Shown: positions 1 through 7,866, numbered from the stretch's first letter. The stretch is 64,000 nt of DNA from Segniliparus sp051660745 (GCF_051660745.1 NZ_JBOFQF010000037.1:1-64000); one strand, 5' to 3'. Notes: generated from the letters alone by a model not told the origin. A program made the numbers and translations.

Positions 1-2
1 AG

Positions 3-239
3 CCCGCTGACGAGAAGGACGGCGACGAGGCCGCGCCTGCGGACGACAGCCCGTTCTGCGACGACCTCGCGAAGGACGAGCGCAAAGAGGCGAAGGACAA
101 CGGCGAGTGCAAAGACCGCCCCACCACGCACAGCTCCACCAAGCCGTCGAGCTCCGCGCCGCAGCCCACGGTCACCACGTCCTTCGTGACCCAGGCGACC
201 ACGCCGCGCCAGCTGAGCACCCCGGGCGCGACCCACTAA
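3..239 (+). CDS. C-terminal end of an unidentified acidic, Ser/Thr/Pro-tailed protein (5' truncated)
   Basis: Reading frame open from the window edge to TAA at 237-239, giving 78 residues. The first part is very acidic and lysine-rich (PADEKDGDEAAPADD, then FCDDLAKDERKEAKDNGEC) and holds two cysteines 17 residues apart. The last 40 residues are rich in Ser, Thr and Pro. This composition is typical of the low-complexity tail of an exported or cell-surface actinobacterial protein; the two cysteines could pair outside the cell. No family can be named from this fragment. A strong terminator hairpin follows within 45 bases. Confidence 0.6.
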   Translation, partial: PADEKDGDEAAPADDSPFCDDLAKDERKEAKDNGECKDRPTTHSSTKPSSSAPQPTVTTSFVTQATTPRQLSTPGATH

Positions 240-279
240 ACGCCGACCCGAGTCCGCTCGGAACGGCGGCTTGGAACGA

Positions 280-312
280 CCGAGGGCCGAGACAATGCGT
301 CTCGGCCCTCGG
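280..312. terminator. Bidirectional intrinsic terminator between convergent genes
   Basis: Perfect 13-bp inverted repeat: CGAGGGCCGAGA and its base-paired partner TCTCGGCCCTCG plus one closing C-G pair, with a 7-nt loop at 293-299. A short T run follows on the plus side (316-318). It lies between the stop at 239 and the stop of the opposing DUF1275 gene at 318, so it can serve both. Confidence 0.7.
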
Positions 313-317
313 CCGTT

Positions 318-1028
318 TCAGCCCGCCGCCGGTTCCGGCTCCTCGGCCCTCGTCGGCGCGAATGCGTACACCAGCGCCACCCCGGTCACGAGGGCGGCGG
401 CGACAGCGGTGACGCCCGCGGTCGCCGAGCCGACGGCGAAGACGCGCAAGAGCAGGGCGCCAACGCCCGCGCCGAGCACGATCATGCTGATCGAGGCGAT
501 CTTGCGCCAAGGCTTCGGCCTCGCGCCAGTGCCGAATCGGCTTTCCGAGGCGAGCTGGGTGATCGTCGCGGTGAGCACTGTCGTGGTCAAGTCGGCCACG
601 CCCATGATGCGCACCGTCGCGTTCTGCATCCCGAACCCGACGGCGAGCAGCGCGATGAACACCGAGGCCAGCCAGAGCTGCTCGCGGAACGGGGCAGTCC
701 AGGCGAGGAGCGCGGCGGCGAGCAGGAGGAACCCGTGCGATCCCCACACTGCTGTGTGCCAGGCGCGCGGCCGGTGGCGCAGGAAGCGCCACAGCCTGCC
801 GCCCGCCAGGGCGCCGAGCATATAGGCGGCGAGCGAGACGGAGCTGCCGAGCAGGATCCGCCCTGCGGTGTTGGCGGCGTTCACGCCGAGGAACACGACG
901 TTGCCGGTCATGTTCGCGACGAAGACATGGCCGAGCCGCAAAAAGCAGACCGCGTCGATCAGCCCCGCCGTGAACGTCAGCACCAGCAATGTCGCCACTG
1001 TGGTCCGTTCGTCGAGCGGAGAGCGCAT
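318..1028 (-). CDS. DUF1275 (YoaK-type) integral membrane protein
   Basis: A 236-residue protein with about six hydrophobic segments. Near the N-terminus it shows the family's usual pattern: TAGLIDAVCFLRLGHVFVAN followed by MTGNVVFLG. The length fits DUF1275 (about 220-240 residues), a family of inner-membrane proteins without a firm function. The C-terminus ends in a short acidic stretch (RAEEPEPAAG). The ATG at 1026-1028 has no Shine-Dalgarno; a TAAGCT box lies 6 nt upstream, which suggests a leaderless transcript. The gene converges on the truncated gene at the left edge and diverges from the MmpS-like pair. The family call is firm; no function can be assigned. Confidence 0.85.
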   Translation of the reverse strand: MRSPLDERTTVATLLVLTFTAGLIDAVCFLRLGHVFVANMTGNVVFLGVNAANTAGRILLGSSVSLAAYMLGALAGGRLWRFLRHRPRAWHTAVWGSHGFLLLAAALLAWTAPFREQLWLASVFIALLAVGFGMQNATVRIMGVADLTTTVLTATITQLASESRFGTGARPKPWRKIASISMIVLGAGVGALLLRVFAVGSATAGVTAVAAALVTGVALVYAFAPTRAEEPEPAAG

Positions 1029-1034
1029 GCTGTG

Positions 1035-1040
1035 AGCTTA
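1035..1040 (-). promoter_or_regulatory. -10 box of a predicted leaderless promoter (DUF1275 gene)
   Basis: TAAGCT on the minus strand, 6 nt before the ATG at 1028. No ribosome binding site is present. Confidence 0.5.
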
Positions 1041-1100
1041 GCTTGAGGCGGTAGAGTGGCTGCGGACGCCGAATGGCGCCCCGCGAAAGGAACAGAGCCC

Positions 1101-1565
1101 ATGCTGCCCGGACAGTTCTTGCGAAAAAAGATATTCGTCCCACGAAAAACGTTCTGTGCCGTCGCTGTCGCCGCTTTCGCGGCTGGTGGTGTCGCCGCGT
1201 GCGGGAACGACGGGCCGGAGGGCGGGACGAAGGTGGTCTACGAGGTCGTCTCGACGACCGGCAAACCGTTCAAAGTCGCCTACGTCGCGAAGACCGACAC
1301 GGACAACATCGCGGATATCAAGAAGACGATGGCGACCGCCACGGCGACCTCGTCGTGGAAGCAGGAGGCCGTCTTGAGCAAGGGGACCGACTACGCGCTG
1401 GTCGTCGTGACCCCGGACCCCACGAATTTCGACACGGCGACGAAGTACTCCTGCAAGATCACGTCCGGCGGGAGCACCGTCGACGAGAAGAAGGACAAAG
1501 GCGGCATCGTCGTCGGATGCGCCGGGCTCAAGCTGCGGGACCAGCTGAAGACGGAGGGCTCCTAG
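1101..1565 (+). CDS. MmpS-like lipoprotein
   Basis: A 154-residue protein. The ATG at 1101 is chosen over an in-frame GTG at 1056 because AAAGGA precedes it at a proper distance and it gives a clean signal peptide. A lipobox VAAC puts the lipidated cysteine at residue 34. The mature part follows the MmpS (PF05423) layout: a VVYEV strand, a V-x-Y turn, a central Trp, then a SCKI strand, TVDEK and a closing GC near the C-terminus. MmpS proteins are periplasmic partners of MmpL lipid exporters in mycobacteria, but no mmpL gene is nearby, so a partner role is unproven. The next gene, 2 bp downstream, is a paralogue, suggesting a two-gene operon. The family assignment rests on pattern, not on alignment. 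Confidence 0.6.
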   Translation: MLPGQFLRKKIFVPRKTFCAVAVAAFAAGGVAACGNDGPEGGTKVVYEVVSTTGKPFKVAYVAKTDTDNIADIKKTMATATATSSWKQEAVLSKGTDYALVVVTPDPTNFDTATKYSCKITSGGSTVDEKKDKGGIVVGCAGLKLRDQLKTEGS

Positions 1566-1567
1566 CC

Positions 1568-1999
1568 ATGCGCGCCCGTTGCTCGGCGAGCCCCCGCACG
1601 CGGGGCCTGGCCGCGACCCTCGTTGCGGCGGCTGTGGGGCTCCTGGTCCCCGGCCAGGCGGCTGCGGACCCGGCGACGGTGACCTACGAGGTCACGTCGA
1701 ACAGCGGCAAGGCCTTCAAAGTCATGTACGTCGCGGTGACCAACGCGGACGACCTCAACCGGACGCATGAGAGCGCCACGAACGAGACGGTGCGCTCGCC
1801 GTGGCGGAAGGACGTGACGCTGAGCCTCGGCGCGGACTACGCCATGGTCATGGTGATGTCCGATCCCGCGAACATCGACCCGACGGCGCAGTTCAGCTGC
1901 CGGATCTCGGTCGGATTCCAGCAGATCGACGCCGCGTCCGCGCAGGGGATGGTCGGCTGCGCGGGACAAAAAGTCAAAGAGCGTCCCAGGAACAGATAA
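1568..1999 (+). CDS. MmpS-like secreted protein, paralogue of the preceding lipoprotein
   Basis: A 143-residue protein starting at ATG 1568, 2 bp after the stop of its paralogue. It has an Arg-containing N-terminus, a hydrophobic core and an AxA site that predicts signal peptidase I cleavage after about residue 33; there is no lipobox, unlike its neighbour. The mature region repeats the neighbour's pattern: VTYEVTSNSGKAFKVMYVAV, a central SPW, then FSCRI and a closing GC. It is therefore the soluble or freely secreted member of a tandem duplication. The last 18 bases including the stop codon are themselves repeated twice more downstream. The name MmpS-like carries the same caution as for the first gene. 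Confidence 0.6.
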   Translation: MRARCSASPRTRGLAATLVAAAVGLLVPGQAAADPATVTYEVTSNSGKAFKVMYVAVTNADDLNRTHESATNETVRSPWRKDVTLSLGADYAMVMVMSDPANIDPTAQFSCRISVGFQQIDAASAQGMVGCAGQKVKERPRNR

Positions 2000-2035
2000 C
2001 GTCCCTGGAACAGATAACGTCCCTGGAACAGATAC
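1982..2035 (+). repeat. Three tandem 18-bp repeats that copy a gene's last codons and stop
   Basis: Three units of CGTCCCTGGAACAGATAA at 1982-1999, 2000-2017 and 2018-2035. The first differs by one base and the third ends in TAC instead of TAA. Unit length is a multiple of three, so unit 1 encodes RPRNR-stop, unit 2 RPWNR-stop and unit 3 RPWNRY with the frame running on to TGA at 2048-2050. The array sits between the MmpS-like gene and ftsY. Confidence 0.9.
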
Positions 2036-2046
2036 ACGGGAGTGAA

Positions 2047-3417
2047 GTGAGCACAGAGATCTGGATCGTCGTCGCCGTTGTCGCGGTCCTCGTGGTGTTG
2101 GCGGCGGCGGGCGGCGCGCTGCTGGTCTCGCGCAAGCGGAGGATCAGCCTCGCCCCGCAGTCGCCGGAGAAACCCGAGGCCGGGACGTACCAGGCCAAAG
2201 GCGGTTTCAGCTTCAGCGCGGGCGGCGCTGGCGCGACGACGCTGGAGCCGCCGCCCGAGCCGGAGGTCGCGGCCTGGACCCCGACAGGCCTGCCTGGGGT
2301 GGGGGACGACGCCGCAACCCCGGTGGACGCGCCGAGGCCGACGGTGCGCGACGTCGGCCTGCCAGAACCCGAGCCTGCGGCAGAGCCGGAGCGCGAGCCC
2401 GAGGCTGAGCCCGAGGCTGAGCCCGAACCCGGGGCGGCGGTTGAGCCGCAGGCCCAGCCAGAGCCTGGCCTCGGGGAGCCCCAGGTCGAGGAGATCGTGC
2501 CGTCGGCGCAGCGCTGGGCCAATTTGCGCGACAGGCTCGCGCGGTCGCAGACCAGCGTCGGGCGGACGCTTGTGGGGCTGCTTGGCGGCGGCGACCTCGA
2601 CGAGGAGTCCTGGGAGGACGTCGAGGCGACGCTGCTCACGGCCGACCTCGGCGCCAGCACGACAGAAGAGGTCATCGGCAAGCTCCGCGCCGCGCTCGCC
2701 CGGGCCGACGTCCGTTCCGAGGCGCAGGCCCGAGCCGTCCTGAAGGAAGTGCTGGTCGAGGAGCTCAAGCCGGAGCTCGACCGCTCGATCCGCGCGTTGC
2801 CGCACGCCGAGCGCCCGTCGGTGGTGCTCGTGGTCGGCGTGAACGGGACGGGGAAGACCACCACAACCGGCAAGCTCGCCCGGGTGCTCGTCGCGGACGG
2901 ACGGCGGGTCCTGCTCGGAGCGGCGGACACCTTCCGCGCCGCCGCCGTGGAACAGCTGAAGACATGGGGCCAGCGGGTCGGGGCCGAAGTGGTCGCGGGC
3001 GCCGAGGGCGCGGACCCGGCCTCGGTCGCTTTCGAGGCGGTGAGCAGGGGAGTCGAGATCGGGGCGGACGTGGTCCTCGTCGACACTGCGGGCAGGCTGC
3101 ACACCAAGACCGGCCTGATGGACGAGCTGGGCAAGATCAAGCGGGTCGTCGAGCGCAAGGCCGGGGTGGACGAGGTCATCCTCGTCCTCGACGCCACGAT
3201 CGGCCAGAACGGGCTCAACCAGGCGAAGGTCTTCTCCGAGGTGGTGGACGTGACCGGCGTGGCGCTCACGAAGCTCGACGGAACGGCGAAAGGCGGCATC
3301 GTCTTCGCGGTGCAGAAGGAGCTCGGCGTGCCGGTCAAACTGGTCGGCCTCGGCGAGGGGAAAGACGATCTCGCGCCGTTCGAGCCCCAAGCCTTCGTCG
3401 ACGCGCTCCTGGGCTGA
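2047..3417 (+). CDS. ftsY: FtsY, signal recognition particle receptor GTPase
   Basis: FtsY docks the SRP-ribosome complex at the membrane. The GTG at 2047 is preferred: GGGAG lies 5 nt upstream and it removes a meaningless upstream extension. It gives 456 residues. Order of parts: an N-terminal transmembrane helix (about residues 5-30), an acidic Pro/Glu linker (about 110-150) built partly from a repeated GAGCCCGAGGCT unit, the helical N domain, then the G domain. Visible GTPase motifs are P-loop GVNGTGKTTTTGK (from about residue 264), DTAGRLHTKTGLMDEL and TKLDGTAKGG. The true N-terminal membrane helix is usual for actinobacterial FtsY. Downstream come amtB, glnB and glnD, the same order as in Mycobacterium tuberculosis. 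Confidence 0.95.
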   Translation: MSTEIWIVVAVVAVLVVLAAAGGALLVSRKRRISLAPQSPEKPEAGTYQAKGGFSFSAGGAGATTLEPPPEPEVAAWTPTGLPGVGDDAATPVDAPRPTVRDVGLPEPEPAAEPEREPEAEPEAEPEPGAAVEPQAQPEPGLGEPQVEEIVPSAQRWANLRDRLARSQTSVGRTLVGLLGGGDLDEESWEDVEATLLTADLGASTTEEVIGKLRAALARADVRSEAQARAVLKEVLVEELKPELDRSIRALPHAERPSVVLVVGVNGTGKTTTTGKLARVLVADGRRVLLGAADTFRAAAVEQLKTWGQRVGAEVVAGAEGADPASVAFEAVSRGVEIGADVVLVDTAGRLHTKTGLMDELGKIKRVVERKAGVDEVILVLDATIGQNGLNQAKVFSEVVDVTGVALTKLDGTAKGGIVFAVQKELGVPVKLVGLGEGKDDLAPFEPQAFVDALLG

Positions 3418-3435
3418 GCAGGGCGGGGGATCTCG

Positions 3436-3451
3436 TTAACGCCGTCGTAAC
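3436..3451 (+). promoter_or_regulatory. Candidate GlnR-type box upstream of amtB
   Basis: TTAAC, six bases, GTAAC. This resembles one a/b pair of the actinobacterial GlnR consensus gTnAc-n6-GaAAc. It lies 121 bases before the amtB start, and GlnR controls amtB-glnB-glnD in related genera. A second a/b pair is not visible, so the call is tentative. Confidence 0.4.
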
Positions 3452-3571
3452 GCGATCATGGCCTCCGCGCAACATCGGTTCTGCACTCTGCTCAGAAGAT
3501 CGGCGCTCGGAAGACCGGCGCCGGCCTGAGCTCGCCCCGCCGAGCCCCGACCCCGATGGAGGTAATGCGTA

Positions 3572-4921
3572 GTGCCCCCGAATTTTAGCGCAGGAGACAC
3601 TGCGTGGCTGCTTGTCAGTGCCGCTCTGGTCATGCTCATGACCCCCGGCGTGGCCTTCTTCTACGGCGGCATGGTCCGTTCCAAAAACGTGCTGAACATG
3701 CTCATGATGACGATGAGCGCGCTCGGCGTGGTCACCATCCTCTGGTCGGTGTACGGCTTCTCCGAGTCCTTCGGCGACGACACCGGGCATTTCATCGGCA
3801 AGATCACCCAGTACATCGGCCTGAAGGGCTTGATCGGGAAAGACGGCGACGGCACGGCGATCCCGATGTCCGGCTCGACGCCGCAGATGGCGTTCGTGGC
3901 CTTCCAGCTCATGTTCGCCATCATCACCGTCGCGCTCATCGCGGGCGCGGTCGCGGACCGGCTCCGTTTCGGCCCGTGGCTGCTCTTCTCCGCGCTGTGG
4001 GCCACCCTGGTGTACTTCCCGGTCGCCCACTGGGTCTTCGACTTCGACGGGAAGGACGCCAAGGGCGACATCGTCCACCACGGCGGTTGGATCGCGAACC
4101 AGCTCAAAGCCATCGACTTCGCGGGCGGCACCGCCGTCCACATCAACTCCGGTGTGGCGGGCCTGGTCCTCGCGGTCGTCCTCGGCAAGCGGAAAGGCTG
4201 GCCGGGCACTGCGATGCGTCCGCACAACCTGCCGTTCGTGATGCTCGGCGCGGGCCTGCTCTGGTTCGGCTGGTACGGCTTCAACGCGGGCTCCGCGCTC
4301 ACCGCAGGGGCGACCGCGAGCACGGTGTTCGTCACCACGACGGTCGCAACGGCCGCCGCGATGCTCTCCTGGCTGCTGGTCGAGAAGCTGCGCGACGGAC
4401 ATGCCACGTCGCTCGGCGCGGCGTCCGGCGTCGTCGCGGGCCTGGTCGCGATCACCCCGTCGTGCTCCTCGGTGAACGTGCTCGGCGCGCTCGCCATCGG
4501 CGCGGCAGGCGGCGCGATCTGCGCGGTGGCGATCGGCCTGAAGTACAAGCTCGGCTACGACGACGCGCTCGACGTGGTCGGCGTGCACATGGTCGGCGGC
4601 ATCACCGGCACCCTGCTGGTGGGCCTGCTCGCCGCGCCGGAAGCGCCCGCAGGGGTCAAGGGCCTCTTCTACGGGGGCGGCTTCGACCAGCTCTGGCGCC
4701 AAGCGGTCGGCGCGGGCGCCGTCCTCCTGTACTCGGCAGTGGTCACCGCGATCATCGCCTTGGCGATCAAGTACACGATCGGCCTGCGCGCCGAGCCCGA
4801 GGCCGAAGCTCGGGGCCTGGATGAGAGCCAGCACGCGGAGTCCGCGTACGATTTCAGTGCCGTAGGCTCAGGCTCAGCAGAGCGCCGGGCGTTCGCTGAG
4901 GCCGGATTAAGGAGTGAATGA
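3572..4921 (+). CDS. amtB: AmtB ammonium transporter
   Basis: Trimeric membrane channel for ammonium uptake, 449 residues with about 11 transmembrane segments. Family signatures are visible: TPGVAFFYGGMVRSKNVLN near the N-terminus, FAGGTAVHINSGVAGL, and VVGVHMVGGITGTLLVGLLA. The twin pore histidines are H190 and H339. The GTG at 3572 is the start; GGAGG lies 9 nt before it, and an ATG 7 bases upstream is in another frame and stops after seven codons. The stop overlaps the leader of glnB (stop 4919-4921, PII ATG at 4923), so the two are translated together. PII binding to AmtB to block transport is the known family behaviour. Confidence 0.95.
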   Translation: MPPNFSAGDTAWLLVSAALVMLMTPGVAFFYGGMVRSKNVLNMLMMTMSALGVVTILWSVYGFSESFGDDTGHFIGKITQYIGLKGLIGKDGDGTAIPMSGSTPQMAFVAFQLMFAIITVALIAGAVADRLRFGPWLLFSALWATLVYFPVAHWVFDFDGKDAKGDIVHHGGWIANQLKAIDFAGGTAVHINSGVAGLVLAVVLGKRKGWPGTAMRPHNLPFVMLGAGLLWFGWYGFNAGSALTAGATASTVFVTTTVATAAAMLSWLLVEKLRDGHATSLGAASGVVAGLVAITPSCSSVNVLGALAIGAAGGAICAVAIGLKYKLGYDDALDVVGVHMVGGITGTLLVGLLAAPEAPAGVKGLFYGGGFDQLWRQAVGAGAVLLYSAVVTAIIALAIKYTIGLRAEPEAEARGLDESQHAESAYDFSAVGSGSAERRAFAEAGLRSE

Positions 4922-4922
4922 G

Positions 4923-5261
4923 ATGAAATTGGTGACCGCTATCGTCAAGCCCTTCACGCTCGAAGACGTGAAGACTGCGCTCGAGCAGTCCGGAGTCGTC
5001 GGCATGACCGTGAGCGAAGTGCAAGGCTACGGACGGCAGAAGGGGCACACCGAGGTTTATCGCGGCGCGGAGTACTCCGTCGACTTCGTGCCGAAAGTCC
5101 GGGTCGAGGTGATCGTGGACGACGCGGCCGCAGACCAGGTCGCGCAGGTGATCGTCGACGCCGCCCGCACCGGCAAGATCGGCGACGGCAAAGTGTGGAT
5201 CACGACCGTGGACTCGGTCGTGCGGGTGCGCACCGGCGAGCGCGGCACCGACGCGCTTTAG
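4923..5261 (+). CDS. glnB: PII nitrogen regulatory protein (GlnB/GlnK)
   Basis: A 112-residue trimeric PII signal protein, the standard length. It starts MKLVTAIVKPF; the ATG at 4923 has AAGGAG 9 nt upstream, whereas the in-frame GTG at 4914 overlaps that site. The T-loop has the modifiable tyrosine Y51 in RGAEYSVDFVPK, and the C-terminal signature GKIGDGKVWITTVDSVVRVRTGE is complete. In actinobacteria this tyrosine is commonly adenylylated by GlnD, encoded downstream. It is coupled to amtB by 1-base spacing of stop and start. Between this gene and glnD lies a copy of a dispersed repeat plus a hairpin, which may separate the two transcripts. Confidence 0.95.
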   Translation: MKLVTAIVKPFTLEDVKTALEQSGVVGMTVSEVQGYGRQKGHTEVYRGAEYSVDFVPKVRVEVIVDDAAADQVAQVIVDAARTGKIGDGKVWITTVDSVVRVRTGERGTDAL

Positions 5262-5372
5262 CGGGGCCTGCGCGGCGATCTGCGGCGTTGCGGCGGCCTT
5301 CGTGTATGCCTCCGCTCCCCAAGACACCACAGGCCGCCGCGCCTGGCATCTCATCCACGCATGATTCCCGCT
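5260..5372 (+). repeat. Dispersed terminator-nested element, copy A
   Basis: About 113 bp starting inside the glnB stop codon. Outer arms AGCGGG (5260-5265) and CCCGCT (5367-5372) pair. The conserved 5' core GCGGCGATCTGCGGCGTTG and 3' core CATCTCATCCACGC are present. The middle has diverged but keeps its own perfect 10-bp stem: GCGGCGGCCT (5290-5299) with AGGCCGCCGC (5331-5340). It is related to copies at 13672, 30617, 48601, 59144 and 60834. Confidence 0.7.
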
Positions 5373-5389
5373 CAGGCATGGGCTGCCTG
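5373..5389 (+). terminator. Small hairpin after glnB
   Basis: CAGGCA, 5-nt loop, TGCCTG, followed by TT. It directly abuts the 3' arm of repeat copy A and probably adds to termination between glnB and glnD. Confidence 0.45.
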
Positions 5390-5421
5390 TTCCAACAGCA
5401 AGGTCGCAGTCCGGCTCCGCC

Positions 5422-5427
5422 TACACT
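5422..5427 (+). promoter_or_regulatory. -10 box of a predicted leaderless promoter (glnD)
   Basis: TACACT ending 8 nt before the glnD ATG at 5436, with no Shine-Dalgarno in between. It suggests that glnD has its own start of transcription besides any readthrough from glnB. Confidence 0.4.
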
Positions 5428-5435
5428 GATCGGTT

Positions 5436-7835
5436 ATGAGCACGCCAGCGAGCGCGGTGGACCTGCGTGACAGCACCCGCGCACTGATCGCCTCCGACCT
5501 CCCCCCGGCGCGGCTCCGCGACGAGTTGCAGAGCCTGTTGGAGGGGCGGCTGGCCGATCTGGCGACGAGCCTCGGCGTCGTGCCGGGCTCGGGATTCACA
5601 CTGGTCGCGGTCGGGGCGCTCGGCCGAGGCGAGTTCCTGCCGTACTCCGACCTCGACCTGGTGCTGCTGCACGAAGGCCGCTCCCCGGACCAGGTGCGGG
5701 CGGTGGCCGAAGGGCTGTGGTACCCGATCTGGGACGCGAACATCGGCCTCGACCATTCGGTGCGCACTGTCGCGGAAGCCGCCGAGGTGGCCGACGCGGA
5801 CTTGCGGGCGGCGCTGGGCTTGCTGCGCCGCAAGCTGATCGCCGGGGACGAAGAAGTCTACAACCAGACTGCGGGGCTGGTGCTGCGCAGCTGGCGCCGC
5901 CGGGCCCGGGAGCGCTTGCCGGAGCTGCTGTCCAGCGCGCACGACCGCTGGGAGCGGTTCGGGGCTGTGGCGCACCGCGCGGAGCCGGACCTCAAATCCG
6001 GCCGTGGCGGCACCAGGGACGCGCAGCTGCTCGACGCGCTGGCCCTCGCGCAGCTCACCGACGGGGTTCCCGCGCTCTCCGACGACTCGCCAGGGGGAGG
6101 GTTCGCCCACGCGTACGCCTGCCTCCTCGACATCCGCACCCAACTGCGCCGCGTCACCGGACGAGGCCGCGACCAGCTCCTCGCGCAGGACGCGGACGAG
6201 GTCGCCGCCACGCTCGGCTACGCCGACCGGTTCGAGATCGCCAGGGCGCTCAGCGGGGTCGGCCGGACGGTCGAGTACTGCGTGCAGGTCGGGCTGCGCG
6301 TGGCGCAAGCCGCGGCGGCTCCTTCGGCAGACGATTCGCGCCGCCGCCCGCTCGGCGAGGGCGTGGTGGCGCACGGCAGCGAGGTGGTGCTCGCCAAAGA
6401 GGCCCGGCCGGACCTCGCGCTCTTGCTCCGGGTCGCGGCGGCTGCCGCGACTTCGGGCCTGCCGATCAGCCAGGCGGCGCTGAACCGGTTCGTCGGGGCG
6501 GTCGACACGGAGCTGGTGTGGACGAGGGAGATGCGCCACAACCTGCTGACCGTGCTCGGGGCGGGGGAGCAGACCGAGCGGGTTGTCGAGGCTCTGGACC
6601 AGACCGGCCTGTGGGAGCAGATCCTTCCGGAGTGGGCCGCGGTGCGCGACCTCCCTCCGAGGGACGCGATCCACGTGTGGACGGTGGACCGGCACCTTGT
6701 CGAGACGGCGGCCCGCGCGGGGGAGCTCACGACCAGGGTCGCCCGCCCGGACTTGTTGCTGCTCGGCGCGCTCCTGCACGACCTGGGCAAGGGCAGGGAG
6801 GAGGACCACAGCGTCCTCGGCGAGCGCTTGGCGAGGGGCGTCGGCCAGCGCCTCGGCCTGCCCGCCGAGGATGTGGAGATACTCGCGGCCATGGTGCGCC
6901 ACCATTTGATCCTGCCGACCGTGGCGATCCGGCGAGACGTCCAGGACCCGAGGACGGCAGGCGCCGTGTTGGGGGAGATCGGCGAGAGCCCGGTGCTGTT
7001 GGAGCTGCTCGCGGCGCTCTCGGAGGCGGATTCGCTCGCGACCGGCCCAGGGGTGTGGGGGGATTGGAAAGCCCGGCTGATCCGGGAGCTGGTGGCGACC
7101 TGCCGAGAGGTCTTGGCGGGAGCCCATCTGGGCCAGGACGGCGGCGAGGCTTCGGCCAAGAGCCTGGTGGAACGGGCGGGCGGCCTGCTCGCGAAGGCTC
7201 AGGCGGCCGAAGGGCCGTCGGGCCAGGTCCAGGTCGAGTGGGCGAGCGAGATCGACGGGCGGGGCACGGGAGAGCTCCTGCTGGCGGGGCCGGACCGGGT
7301 GGGGCTGCTCGCCAAGACAACGGCGGTGCTCGCGCTGCACGGGCTGCGGTGTTTGCAGGCCGAGCTCGTGCAGACGGGCCGCTTCGCGGTTGGGGCGTTC
7401 GCGGCGGCCACCCGGTTCGGCTCGCCGCCGTCGGCGCAGATCATCCGGCAGGACTTGTTGCGCGCCCTCGACGGGGGCTGGGACGTCATGGCGGCGTTGG
7501 CGGTCAAGTCCCGCGACGTGCAGCAGACGCAGAAGCACACGGTCTTGCCGGTGGCGGTCCCCGCCGCGCTGAAGACTGCGGAGCCGAGGATTCTGTGGCT
7601 CGCGGGCTCGACCCCGGAGCGCGTGCTTGTGGAGGTGCGCGGAGCCGACCGGCTGGGGCTGATCGCGAATCTCACGGCGGTGTTCGCGGCAGCTGGGGTG
7701 AGCGTCCTCGAGGCCAGGGTGGAGACGTTGGGCCTGTCGGTGGTCGACGTGTTCGTGCTCCCCGCCGCGCAGCTGGACGACGAGCTCCGCGAGCGGCTCG
7801 ACGCGGACCTCGGAGCGGTGCTGAACACGGCGTAG
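5436..7835 (+). CDS. glnD: GlnD, bifunctional PII nucleotidylyltransferase / removing enzyme
   Basis: A 799-residue cytoplasmic sensor enzyme that modifies PII at Tyr51 when nitrogen is low and removes the group when nitrogen is high. Domains in order: nucleotidyltransferase with VGALGRGEFLPYSDLDLVLL (about residues 60-80), a GlnD central domain, an HD phosphohydrolase domain with LLLGALLHDLGKG and downstream MVRHH, and two C-terminal ACT domains (DRVGLLAKTTAVLALHGL and DRLGLIANLTAVFAAAGVSV) that sense glutamine. All catalytic parts look intact. In actinobacteria the donor is often ATP (adenylyltransferase); the sequence alone does not decide. It is third in the amtB-glnB-glnD block. Confidence 0.93.
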   Translation: MSTPASAVDLRDSTRALIASDLPPARLRDELQSLLEGRLADLATSLGVVPGSGFTLVAVGALGRGEFLPYSDLDLVLLHEGRSPDQVRAVAEGLWYPIWDANIGLDHSVRTVAEAAEVADADLRAALGLLRRKLIAGDEEVYNQTAGLVLRSWRRRARERLPELLSSAHDRWERFGAVAHRAEPDLKSGRGGTRDAQLLDALALAQLTDGVPALSDDSPGGGFAHAYACLLDIRTQLRRVTGRGRDQLLAQDADEVAATLGYADRFEIARALSGVGRTVEYCVQVGLRVAQAAAAPSADDSRRRPLGEGVVAHGSEVVLAKEARPDLALLLRVAAAAATSGLPISQAALNRFVGAVDTELVWTREMRHNLLTVLGAGEQTERVVEALDQTGLWEQILPEWAAVRDLPPRDAIHVWTVDRHLVETAARAGELTTRVARPDLLLLGALLHDLGKGREEDHSVLGERLARGVGQRLGLPAEDVEILAAMVRHHLILPTVAIRRDVQDPRTAGAVLGEIGESPVLLELLAALSEADSLATGPGVWGDWKARLIRELVATCREVLAGAHLGQDGGEASAKSLVERAGGLLAKAQAAEGPSGQVQVEWASEIDGRGTGELLLAGPDRVGLLAKTTAVLALHGLRCLQAELVQTGRFAVGAFAAATRFGSPPSAQIIRQDLLRALDGGWDVMAALAVKSRDVQQTQKHTVLPVAVPAALKTAEPRILWLAGSTPERVLVEVRGADRLGLIANLTAVFAAAGVSVLEARVETLGLSVVDVFVLPAAQLDDELRERLDADLGAVLNTA

Positions 7836-7854
7836 CACGTATTGTGGCGTGGAT

Positions 7855-7860
7855 TACACT
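7855..7860 (+). promoter_or_regulatory. -10 box of a predicted leaderless promoter
   Basis: TACACT followed by 6 nt and ATG 7867. It decides the start of the next gene: an in-frame GTG at 7849 would lie upstream of the predicted transcription start. Confidence 0.5.
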
Positions 7861-7866
7861 GTAGCT

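Noticed and set aside
1073..1999. A 308-residue frame covering both MmpS-like genes
   Set aside because: Its first half is out of frame with the lipoprotein gene. The ATG at 1568 gives a proper signal peptide.
1801..2046. N-terminal extension of FtsY
   Set aside because: It overlaps the secreted MmpS-like gene and translates to charged nonsense; GTG 2047 has a ribosome binding site and is followed by the membrane helix.
3565..3588. Seven-codon upstream frame (ATG CGT AGT ...) overlapping the amtB start
   Set aside because: Too short to judge. GGAGG is only 2 nt from this ATG, so it is less well placed than the GTG at 3572.
3335..4834. Long open frame opposite amtB (499 codons)
   Set aside because: Its translation is Arg/Ala/Gly/Asp-rich without any motif, and the plus strand holds a textbook AmtB. 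It is a third-position shadow typical of GC-rich DNA.
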